Positions 1 through 5,457 of a DNA stretch of 5,457 nucleotides are shown piece by piece. Under the pieces are notes generated by a model that was not told the origin of the DNA, ran no database searches, and saw only the letters and a list, made by a program, of their open reading frames with translations. The position numbers were made by a program, and so were the translations under genes. Position 1 is the stretch's first letter, and each line of letters begins with the position of its first letter. Origin of the DNA: Bacillota bacterium (GTDB lineage: Bacteria > Bacillota > Clostridia > Peptostreptococcales > Anaerovoracaceae); the NCBI GenBank assembly GCA_017386805.1, contig JAFOGM010000255.1:1-5457 (forward strand), given 5' to 3'.

Positions 1-429
1 GCAGATAACAACCACGTCCTTGTGGTTCTTTGCAGCGGAACGCAGCATGGTGGGGCCGCCGATATCGATGTTTTCGATACATTCTTCTAAGCTAACGCCT
101 TCCTTCATGATGGTAGCCTTGAAGGGATACAGGTTGATTGCAACGATATCGATGGTTTCGATACCCAGATCTGCAATCTGCTGCATATGTTCCGGCTTTT
201 CTCTCATAGCCAGGATACCGCCGTGTACTGCGGGATGTAAGGTCTTAACGCGGCCATCCAGACATTCCGGGAAACCGGTCACGTCGGAAATACCGATTAC
301 GTCAACACCGTTATTTGCTAAGGTAGTAGCGGTACCGCCGGTGGAAATAACCTTCACACCCAGCTTTTCCAGCTGCTGTGCAAATTCGATAACGCCAGTT
401 TTATCAGATACACTGATTAATGCTCTCAT
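1..429 (-). CDS. purH: PurH, bifunctional AICAR transformylase/IMP cyclohydrolase, N-terminal part (runs off the left edge)
   Basis: PurH carries out the last two steps of IMP synthesis in the cytoplasm: formylation of AICAR with 10-formyl-THF, then ring closure of FAICAR to IMP. The window holds only the first 143 codons of a protein that is usually about 510 residues long, so what is visible is the MGS-like cyclohydrolase domain; the transformylase domain lies outside. Recognisable blocks are the start MRALISVSDKTG, STGGTA at 29-34, DGRVKTLHPAVHGG at 58-71, NLYPF at 99-103 and IDIGGPTMLRSAAKNHKD at 121-138. By recalled alignment, R60, K62, Y101, D122 and K134 match the cyclohydrolase active-site residues of the human enzyme. 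The ATG at 429-427 is chosen because AGGAG lies 6 bases upstream and the protein begins exactly where family members do. The gene starts 11 bases after the purF-like stop. The reading frame is open to the edge with no damage. Confidence 0.97.
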   Translation of the reverse strand, partial: MRALISVSDKTGVIEFAQQLEKLGVKVISTGGTATTLANNGVDVIGISDVTGFPECLDGRVKTLHPAVHGGILAMREKPEHMQQIADLGIETIDIVAINLYPFKATIMKEGVSLEECIENIDIGGPTMLRSAAKNHKDVVVIC

Positions 430-435
430 GTGTTT

Positions 436-443
436 CTCCTTTA
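436..443 (-). promoter_or_regulatory. Ribosome binding site of purH, fused to the purF stop codon
   Basis: Read on the minus strand, TAAAGGAG precedes AAACAC and then the purH ATG. The TAA is the stop codon of the upstream purF-like gene, so the Shine-Dalgarno begins directly at the termination site. The spacing of 6 bases to the ATG is good. A ribosome ending purF would finish on top of this site, which is consistent with coupled translation (inference). Confidence 0.8.
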
Positions 444-1859
444 TTCTTTACCGTTCCAGCAATAAGTACATAAGTTGCAGCTGTCGATTCCTACAGAACC
501 TACACAGTCTTCCAGTTCAGCGAACTTTAAGCTGTCGAACTGCATGATTTCACGAATGCGTTCTACCATGTTTGCATGGCGTTCGGTGGAACAATCCACG
601 TATTCCTGCAGAATATCATCGTCAACGTCGCCGCCTTCCAGTTCCACGATCACGCGGCGGGCAATCAGATCCATATCGCTTACGGATCTGGAGAAGTTCA
701 GATACTTACAGCCGTACATGATCGGCGGACAAGCAGAACGAACGTGGATGGTATCTGCACCGTGGTCCTTCAGATAGACAACGGTTTCCTTCAGCTGGGT
801 TCCACGAACGATGGAGTCATCCACCAGGACGAACTTCTTACCCTGAATCACTTCAGGAACGGGGATCAGCTTCATTTTTGCGATCAGTTCTCTGGCCTTC
901 TGGTTCTGAGGCATAAAGCTTCTGGGCCAGGTAACGGTGTACTTGATCAGCGGACGAGCGTAAGGGATCTTGGATTCCTGCGCATAACCCAGTGCGTGAG
1001 GAATACCGCTGTCGGGAACGCCGGCAACGTAGTCCACCTGTCCGGTGAGGTCTTCGTCTCTTCTCGCAATGGCTGCACCGTTTCTGTAGCGGGCCGCTTC
1101 TACGGTCTTACCTTCGTACACTGTCGGAGGATAACCGAAGTAGGTCCACAAGAAGGTACAAACCTTCATCTTATCGCCCGGTTCTCTGACGGTTTCCAGA
1201 CCGTCCGGCTTCATCAGAACGATTTCTCCGGGGCCCAGTTCCTTGCAGGGTTCGAAGCCCAGATTTGCGAAGGAGAAGGATTCGGAAGCTACGCAGTAGC
1301 CGTCTTCTCTTTCACCGATCACCAGGGGGGTACGACCCACCAGGTCTCTTGCAGCGTAAATACCGTAGTTGGTCATGACCAGAATGGTCATGGATCCATC
1401 GATCTTCTTCTGTGCTCTTACGATCCCGTCCACCAGACTGGTACCGGTGGAGATCAGCGCAGCAACCAGCTCGGTGTTGTTGATGTCGCCGCCGCTCTGG
1501 GACATGAACTGATGCGCACCATTGTCGATCAGTTCCTGAACCAGCTGTTCTTTGTTATTGATACGGCCAACAGTCCCGATGGAATAGTGGCCCTGTTTAC
1601 TGTAAATGGTCAGGGGCTGAGGTTCACCGTCAGATAAACTTCCGATGCCCAGGTTTCCCTTCATCTTACCGATTTCGGTTTCAAATTTTGTACGGAACGG
1701 GGAGTTTTCGATGTTGTGGATGGCTCTGTCAAAGCCTTTCTTCACATCGTAGACGCACATACCGCCTCTCTTTGTTCCTAAATGGGAATGATAGTCTGTT
1801 CCGAAGAACAGGTCCATAACGCAGTCCTGTCTGGAAACGACTCCAAATACTCCGCCCAT
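441..1859 (-). CDS. purF: Divergent PurF-like amidophosphoribosyltransferase lacking the catalytic N-terminal cysteine
   Basis: Canonical PurF makes phosphoribosylamine from PRPP, using ammonia released from glutamine by an N-terminal class II glutaminase domain whose nucleophile is Cys1 (after Met removal, or after propeptide cleavage in B. subtilis). This 472-residue protein has the same two-domain plan: a glutaminase-like fold at about 1-225 and a phosphoribosyltransferase domain from about 235. Its start is MGGVFGVV where MCGIFGI is expected, so the nucleophile is glycine. By hand alignment to E. coli, Arg73, Asn101 and Asp127 of the glutamine site become S76, V97 and N128; only the oxyanion glycine (G98) is kept. 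The PRPP motif VLVDDSIVRGT (344-354) and VPDSG (281-285) are intact. C234, C384, C464 and C467 fall where the B. subtilis enzyme binds its 4Fe-4S cluster. The start is fixed by AGGAGGA 4 bases upstream, and no earlier Cys-containing start exists. Its place between purN and purH supports a purine role. The gene symbol is by homology; glutamine-dependent activity is doubtful. Confidence 0.88.
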   Translation of the reverse strand: MGGVFGVVSRQDCVMDLFFGTDYHSHLGTKRGGMCVYDVKKGFDRAIHNIENSPFRTKFETEIGKMKGNLGIGSLSDGEPQPLTIYSKQGHYSIGTVGRINNKEQLVQELIDNGAHQFMSQSGGDINNTELVAALISTGTSLVDGIVRAQKKIDGSMTILVMTNYGIYAARDLVGRTPLVIGEREDGYCVASESFSFANLGFEPCKELGPGEIVLMKPDGLETVREPGDKMKVCTFLWTYFGYPPTVYEGKTVEAARYRNGAAIARRDEDLTGQVDYVAGVPDSGIPHALGYAQESKIPYARPLIKYTVTWPRSFMPQNQKARELIAKMKLIPVPEVIQGKKFVLVDDSIVRGTQLKETVVYLKDHGADTIHVRSACPPIMYGCKYLNFSRSVSDMDLIARRVIVELEGGDVDDDILQEYVDCSTERHANMVERIREIMQFDSLKFAELEDCVGSVGIDSCNLCTYCWNGKE

Positions 1860-1863
1860 TATG

Positions 1864-1870
1864 TCCTCCT
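1864..1870 (-). promoter_or_regulatory. Ribosome binding site deciding the purF-like start
   Basis: On the minus strand AGGAGGA is followed by CATA and the ATG at 1859-1857. The site lies inside the 12-base gap after the purN TAA. It matters because it fixes the start that gives MGG rather than MCG as the N terminus: there is no room for a propeptide or another start between the purN stop and this ATG. Confidence 0.8.
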
Positions 1871-1871
1871 G

Positions 1872-2477
1872 TTAAAATTCACTAGCCAGTTGCTCTGTCA
1901 GCTGTTTTACCGCCAGCGGCAGAATGGTATGTTCTACTTTCAGAACGCGGGCAGCCAGCGTATCCGGCGTATCGCCCGGTTCCACCGGAACCGTTCTCTG
2001 CAGAATGATCTTACCGGTGTCCACGCCTTCGTCCACGAAGTGGACGGTTGCTCCGCTCTCGGTTTCACCGCCGGCCAGGACTGCTTCATGAACGTGATGT
2101 CCGTAGAAGCCCTTACCGCAGTATTTGGGGATCAGAGACGGGTGGATATTGATGATGCGATCGCGATACGCGTCGATGAGACGCGCATCCAAAACGCTCA
2201 TATATCCGGCCAGAACGATCATGTCGGTTTCTTCTTCCTTCAGAGCCGCTAAGATCGCATCGGTGCGATCGGACATATCAGGATAGTTTTCCTTACCGAT
2301 GACCTTGGCCTTGATCCCGTGGTTCTTGGCACGTTCCAGGGAGTACGCCTTGCTGGTACTGGAAATCACCTGGACGATCTGACCACAGGGGATATCGCCT
2401 CGTTCAATGGCATCGATGACGGCCTGGAAATTGGTTCCGCCGCCGGATACCAGAACGGAAATATTTACTTTACGCAT
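1872..2477 (-). CDS. purN: PurN, phosphoribosylglycinamide formyltransferase (10-formyl-THF dependent)
   Basis: PurN transfers a formyl group from 10-formyltetrahydrofolate to GAR, giving FGAR (third step). The 201 residues match the usual length (about 190-210). Visible motifs are the phosphate-binding start VLVSGGGTNFQA (8-19), the hydrophobic strand ending in LAGYM (89-93), INIHPSLIPKY (109-119) and VHFVDEGVDTG (145-155). N110, H112 and D153 correspond to the Asn106/His108/Asp144 catalytic set of the E. coli enzyme. Between PKY and the VHEA helix the protein has CGKGFYGHH, about five residues longer than E. coli; I recall this loop in clostridial PurN proteins. The ATG lies inside the last codons of purM: the shared bases ATGCGTAA hold both the purN start and the purM stop, an 8-base overlap. 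A weak GGAG lies 9 bases upstream inside purM, so termination-reinitiation may contribute to its translation (inference). The gene looks intact. Confidence 0.97.
   Translation of the reverse strand: MRKVNISVLVSGGGTNFQAVIDAIERGDIPCGQIVQVISSTSKAYSLERAKNHGIKAKVIGKENYPDMSDRTDAILAALKEEETDMIVLAGYMSVLDARLIDAYRDRIINIHPSLIPKYCGKGFYGHHVHEAVLAGGETESGATVHFVDEGVDTGKIILQRTVPVEPGDTPDTLAARVLKVEHTILPLAVKQLTEQLASEF
2470..2477 (-). other. 8-base overlap of the purM end and purN start
   Basis: The minus-strand bases ATGCGTAA serve as ATG-CGT-AA. for purN and as the final GCG-TAA (Ala-stop) of purM in another frame. The only Shine-Dalgarno-like bases for purN are GGAG at 2490-2487, nine bases upstream and weaker than at purE, purM and purF. 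Such short stop/start overlaps commonly mark translational coupling; here that is inferred. Confidence 0.85.
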
Positions 2478-3507
2478 TTACGGTCACTCCATTGCCCTTT
2501 ACGATTCTACCGATCACGTTGGGTTCTTCGCCAGCTTCCTTCAGGTAGCCCATGCATTCTTCCACCTTATCAGCAGGAACGATCATCATCAGACCAACAC
2601 CCATGTTGAAGGTGGAGCACATGTCTTCCAGTTCAACCTTGGCAGCCTTCTGGATGAAGTTGAATACGGGAGGTACGGTCCAGGTACCGTAGTCGATTTC
2701 TACGCCCAGTCCTTCCGGAATGATTCTGGGAATGTTTTCGTAGAAGCCGCCGCCGGTGATGTGGATGATACCGTTGACATCCATCTTGTTCAGAACAGCT
2801 AACACAGCCTTGGTGTAGATCTTGGTGGGTCTCAGCAGAGCTTCACCAACAGTTTCGCCCAGTTCTTCCACATAATCCTTCACATCCAGGCCCAGACGGT
2901 CGAAGAATACCTTACGAACCAGAGAGTAGCCGTTGGAGTGGATACCGGAGGACGGAATACCGATCACAACGTTTCCTTCTTCGATCTTGGAACCGTCGAT
3001 CATCTTTTCTCTGTCAACCAGACCTACGCAGAAACCAGCCATATCGTATTCGTCTTCGCCGTAGAAGTCCGGCATTTCAGCGGTTTCACCGCCAACCAGA
3101 GCACACTGGCCTAAAACGCAGCCGTCAGCTACGCCCTTAACGATGTCAGCGATCTTTTCTGCAGTTACCTTACCGGTAGCGATGTAGTCCAGGAAGAACA
3201 GCGGGGTTGCACCCTGGCACAGTACGTCGTTTACGCACATTGCTACGCAGTCCTGGCCAACGGTATCGTGACGGTCGGTCAGGAAAGCGATCTTCAGCTT
3301 AGTACCAACACCGTCAGTACCAGCAACCAGAACCGGTTCCTTCATGCCTTCGCAGGGAAGACGGAACAGAGAACCGAAGCTGCCCAGACCGGTCAGTACG
3401 TTGGGGTTGAAGGTCTTCTTTACGTGTTCCTTCATTAAGCTAACCGCACGTTCCCCTTCTTTGGTATCGACGCCGGCGTCTTTGTATGTGAGCTTTTCGT
3501 TATCCAT
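2470..3507 (-). CDS. purM: PurM, phosphoribosylformylglycinamidine cyclo-ligase (AIR synthetase)
   Basis: PurM uses ATP to close FGAM into the imidazole ring of AIR (fifth step), acting directly on the product of PurL. The 345 residues are the standard length. Family motifs appear in order: YKDAGVD (8-14), GTDGVGTKL (63-71) of the nucleotide-binding region, VNDVLCQGA (92-100), GGETAEMP (139-146), HSNGYSLVR (190-198), HITGGG (249-254) and FNMGVG (300-305). The first half is the AIRS N-terminal domain and the second half the AIRS C-terminal domain, the same fold as the synthase half of PurL. The ATG is supported by a full AAGGAGGA at a spacing of 5 bases. The gene lies 11 bases after purE and overlaps purN by 8 bases. 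No truncation, frameshift or missing key residue was seen. Confidence 0.98.
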   Translation of the reverse strand: MDNEKLTYKDAGVDTKEGERAVSLMKEHVKKTFNPNVLTGLGSFGSLFRLPCEGMKEPVLVAGTDGVGTKLKIAFLTDRHDTVGQDCVAMCVNDVLCQGATPLFFLDYIATGKVTAEKIADIVKGVADGCVLGQCALVGGETAEMPDFYGEDEYDMAGFCVGLVDREKMIDGSKIEEGNVVIGIPSSGIHSNGYSLVRKVFFDRLGLDVKDYVEELGETVGEALLRPTKIYTKAVLAVLNKMDVNGIIHITGGGFYENIPRIIPEGLGVEIDYGTWTVPPVFNFIQKAAKVELEDMCSTFNMGVGLMMIVPADKVEECMGYLKEAGEEPNVIGRIVKGNGVTVNA

Positions 3508-3512
3508 TTTTG

Positions 3513-3521
3513 TCCTCCTTA
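3513..3521 (-). promoter_or_regulatory. Ribosome binding site of purM, fused to the purE stop codon
   Basis: On the minus strand TAAGGAGGA is followed by CAAAA and the purM ATG. The TAA ends purE and its AA is already part of the AAGGAGG Shine-Dalgarno, so stop codon and binding site share bases. This is a near-perfect anti-16S match and fixes the purM start. Confidence 0.85.
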
Positions 3522-4004
3522 CTTATCTGCCTGGAATTCCTGATCCAGAGCGATGATATCGGCTTCCATTTTTGCTTTGTATGCTTTCATTGCCTCTCTG
3601 AGAGAGTCATACTTGACACTTAAAATCTGAATTGCCAGCAGCGCTGCATTTTCAGCACCGTCTACGGCAACAGTTGCCACGGGGATGCCCTTGGGCATCT
3701 GTACCGTGGATAACAGGGAGTCCAGACCGTCCAGAGTGCTGGACTTCATGGGGATCCCGATGACCGGCAGCGCAGTACCTGCGGCTAAAACGCCAGCCAG
3801 GTGAGCAGCCTTACCAGCAGCAGCGATGATAACTTCGATGCCGTTGGCTTCTGCGTTTGCGGCAAACGCCTCAGTCACCTTCGGCGTTCTGTGCGCCGAC
3901 ATGATTCTGGTTTCAAACTCAACTCCGAATTCCTTCAGGATGGTTTCCGCCTTGGAAACCACAGGATAGTCGGACTTGGAGCCCATGATGATAGCTACTT
4001 TCAT
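3519..4004 (-). CDS. purE: PurE, N5-carboxyaminoimidazole ribonucleotide mutase (class I)
   Basis: Class I PurE converts N5-CAIR to CAIR (sixth step), normally after PurK has made N5-CAIR from AIR, bicarbonate and ATP. The 161 residues form the usual single-domain protein (about 160-170 residues; the family is octameric). Motifs seen are GSKSD (8-12), SAHRTP (36-41) with H38 as the counterpart of E. coli catalytic His45, AAGKAAHLAGV (62-72) and LDGLDSLLSTVQMPKGIPV (91-109). The AAHL and S.LDG.DSL..TVQMP blocks are those of class I rather than class II (direct AIR carboxylase) enzymes, so a purK gene would be expected elsewhere; none is visible here. The charged tail after residue 130 is unremarkable. 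The start has a strong Shine-Dalgarno 7 bases upstream, in the 18-base gap after purL. The gene is intact. Confidence 0.97.
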   Translation of the reverse strand: MKVAIIMGSKSDYPVVSKAETILKEFGVEFETRIMSAHRTPKVTEAFAANAEANGIEVIIAAAGKAAHLAGVLAAGTALPVIGIPMKSSTLDGLDSLLSTVQMPKGIPVATVAVDGAENAALLAIQILSVKYDSLREAMKAYKAKMEADIIALDQEFQADK

Positions 4005-4011
4005 GTTTGGG

Positions 4012-4019
4012 TCCTCCCT
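4012..4019 (-). promoter_or_regulatory. Ribosome binding site of purE
   Basis: On the minus strand AGGGAGGA precedes CCCAAAC and the purE ATG at 4004-4002. It lies in the 18-base purL-purE gap, the largest gap in the window. That gap is too short to hold a full promoter or a terminator hairpin in addition to this site, so purE is expected to be read from the purL transcript. Confidence 0.8.
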
Positions 4020-4022
4020 TTC

Positions 4023-5457
4023 TTACTTGAAATACTTCACGCCGGATTCGAAGATCTGCATGTCCTTTTCGCCCAGGATGTTCTTGTACAGGTTCTTTCC
4101 GATACGTTCGGAATGACCCATCTTACCGAAGACGCGTCCGTCGGGAGAAGTGATACCTTCGATTGCCATTGCGGAGAAGTTGGGGTTGTAGGCGATGTCC
4201 ATGGTGGGTTCGCCATTCATATCTACATACTGAGTAGCAACCTGACCGTTGGCGATCAGTGCCTTCAGGGTTTCTTCATCAGCGATGAAGCGGCCTTCAC
4301 CGTGGGATACAGGGATGTTGAATACCTGATCCAGTTCACAGCCAGCCAGCCACGGAGACTTCACAGAAGCGATTCTGGTTCTTACCAGGCAGGACTGGTG
4401 ACGGCCGATCTTGTTGTAGGTCAGAGTGGGGCTGTTGTCATCGGTGGTGATGATCTTACCGGTGGGTACCAGACCCAGCTTGATCAGCGCCTGGAAACCG
4501 TTACAGATACCCAGCATCAGACCGTCTCTGTTATCTAACAGGTCAGCTACAGCTTCGGAAACCGCCGGGTTTCTGAAGACTGCAGTAATGAACTTCGCGG
4601 AACCATCGGGTTCGTCACCGCCGGAGAAGCCGCCGGGGATCATAACGATCTGGCTTTCCTTGATCTTCTGAGCCAGCAGTTCGATGGATTCGTGCAGCTG
4701 AGCACCAGTCTGGTTTCTCAGGATCAGGATCTCAGCGTCAGCACCAGCTCTTTCGAAGGCTCTCTTGGAGTCCATTTCACAGTTGGTACCGGGGAAGGTG
4801 GGGATGATCACCTTGGGCTTTGCGGTCAGGATGGCCGGCTTAGCCACGTTTCTTTCAGCGAAGTTGATCTTTTCAATGGTCTTTCCTTCGAACTCTTCGT
4901 TTCCAGCGGTCTTCACAGGGAATACGCCTTCCAGAGGTTCGCAGTACTTGTTGACAACGTCATACAGGCAGAGGGTTTCACCAGCAGCAACCATAACAGT
5001 TTCTTCGGTGGTTTCACCAACCACGGTCCAACCTTCCGGACATGCATCCATTTCCAGAACCAGTGCGCCATAACGCGGCTTCAGCAGTTCTTCCTTGGTG
5101 AAGCCTTCCAGCTTCGCACCGATCATGTTACCAACAGCCATCTTCACAGCTGCCATGAACAGACCGCCCTTACCGATCACGTTTGCGGACAGGATCTGAC
5201 CAGCCTTTGCCAGTTCGTGAACCTTGTCCATGTTCTTCTTATATTCTACGAAGTCAATGACTCCTCTTTCATCTTTCTTGGTTTCTACCAGAACCAGCTT
5301 GGATCCTGCCTTCTTGAATTCCGGAGACAGAACCTGGTTTGCATCGGTCACGCCCACAGCGAAGGAGATCAGTGTGGGAGGAACGCTGATGTCCATGAAG
5401 GTACCGGACATGGAGTCCTTACCGCCGATGGCAGGGATCTGCAGTTCCTTCTGCACC
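4023..5457 (-). CDS. purL: PurL, phosphoribosylformylglycinamidine synthase, long single-chain form, C-terminal part (runs off the right edge)
   Basis: PurL converts FGAR, glutamine and ATP to FGAM (fourth step). The window holds the last 477 complete codons; the reading frame is open at the edge, so the GTG at 5456 is an internal valine and not a start. Counting from it, IGGKDSMSG (10-18) belongs to the second AIRS-like N domain, the AIRS C domain follows to about 180, and a class I glutaminase domain begins near KVIIPTFPGTNCEMD (215-229). PGGFSGGDE (274-282) and GICNGFQ (316-322) give the nucleophile C318; H448 and E450 in GHSER complete the triad expected from E. coli PurL. This fused synthase-plus-glutaminase chain, usually about 1,250 residues, is the kind seen in many clostridia and streptococci, unlike the three-part PurS/PurQ/PurL of Bacillus. 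It is the only glutaminase in the window with an intact catalytic set. The TAA stop lies 18 bases before purE. Confidence 0.97.
   Translation of the reverse strand, partial: VQKELQIPAIGGKDSMSGTFMDISVPPTLISFAVGVTDANQVLSPEFKKAGSKLVLVETKKDERGVIDFVEYKKNMDKVHELAKAGQILSANVIGKGGLFMAAVKMAVGNMIGAKLEGFTKEELLKPRYGALVLEMDACPEGWTVVGETTEETVMVAAGETLCLYDVVNKYCEPLEGVFPVKTAGNEEFEGKTIEKINFAERNVAKPAILTAKPKVIIPTFPGTNCEMDSKRAFERAGADAEILILRNQTGAQLHESIELLAQKIKESQIVMIPGGFSGGDEPDGSAKFITAVFRNPAVSEAVADLLDNRDGLMLGICNGFQALIKLGLVPTGKIITTDDNSPTLTYNKIGRHQSCLVRTRIASVKSPWLAGCELDQVFNIPVSHGEGRFIADEETLKALIANGQVATQYVDMNGEPTMDIAYNPNFSAMAIEGITSPDGRVFGKMGHSERIGKNLYKNILGEKDMQIFESGVKYFK

Larger units (their letters stand above)
1..5457 (-). 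other. Purine biosynthesis operon segment purL-purE-purM-purN-purF-purH
   Basis: Six genes in one direction are separated by 18, 11, -8, 12 and 11 bases, with no room for internal terminators. They encode enzymes of one pathway, so a single transcript is the natural reading. The promoter and any purine-responsive control (PurR box, purine riboswitch) would lie beyond the right edge and cannot be seen. purD, purC, purB and purK are absent from this stretch and may lie further up- or downstream. Confidence 0.9.

Noticed and set aside
20..547. Plus-strand open reading frame across the purH start and purF end
   Set aside because: It runs antisense over the well-supported purH N terminus and the Cys-rich end of purF; the protein is low in recognisable motifs.
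576..1637. Open reading frame of about 350 codons on the plus strand, antisense to purF
   Set aside because: It lies fully inside purF on the opposite strand, has no ribosome binding site context I can support, and its translation (many His, Gln, Val and Phe residues, no known motif) looks like the reverse reading of a codon-biased gene.
1800..1859. Sequencing error turning the purF Cys codon into Gly
   Set aside because: One changed base could turn TGC into GGC, but the other glutamine-site positions are also replaced and the reading frame is clean, so true divergence is far more likely.
4005..4022. Promoter or terminator in the purL-purE gap
   Set aside because: The gap is only 18 bases and is mostly the purE ribosome binding site; no hairpin or T-run is present.
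3801..4538. Open reading frame of about 245 codons on the plus strand, antisense to purE and the end of purL
   Set aside because: It spans two confident minus-strand genes and their junction. The translation shows no recognisable family and is best explained as a shadow of biased codon use.
5448..5456. GTG near the right edge as a possible start of an independent glutaminase-containing gene
   Set aside because: The frame continues to the edge, and the first residues are already inside the conserved second AIRS domain of PurL (IPAIGGKDSMSG). This is an internal valine of a truncated purL.

Overview
The window is a slice of a de novo purine (IMP) biosynthesis operon. It holds six genes, all read on the minus strand, so transcription runs from the right end to the left: purL (3' part only), purE, purM, purN, a divergent purF, and purH (5' part only). 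No RNA gene, mobile element, CRISPR array, riboswitch or terminator was found. No stretch without a gene exceeds 18 bases, and both ends cut through a coding sequence.

The likely host is a Firmicute (Bacillota), probably an anaerobic clostridium-like lineage. The reasons are strong AGGAGG-type ribosome binding sites before most genes; the long single-chain PurL instead of separate PurS/PurQ/PurL; a class I PurE; a PurN with a KGFYG insertion next to its active-site histidine; and a PurF of the Cys-less MGG type with four iron-sulfur-type cysteines. I recall close relatives of this PurF from Clostridia and Bacteroidetes. Base composition looks intermediate. I cannot name a genus.

Layout, right to left: 5457-4023 is the C-terminal 478 or so codons of PurL, with the end of its synthase half and the complete glutaminase domain. 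4004-3519 is PurE, 3507-2470 PurM, 2477-1872 PurN (overlapping the end of purM by 8 bases), 1859-441 PurF-like, and 429-1 the first 143 codons of PurH. Gaps are 18, 11, -8, 12 and 11 bases. Two ribosome binding sites grow directly out of the previous gene's TAA stop, so the genes are probably cotranscribed and may be translationally coupled.

Together the enzymes cover step 1 (PurF, if active), step 3 (PurN), step 4 (PurL), step 5 (PurM), step 6 (PurE) and the last two steps (PurH). PurD, PurK, PurC and PurB are not in the window. The one feature that departs from the textbook pathway is PurF. Its catalytic N-terminal cysteine is glycine and most residues that bind glutamine in the E. coli enzyme are replaced, while the PRPP motif and four putative iron-sulfur cysteines remain. 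This raises the question of where the nitrogen for phosphoribosylamine comes from.
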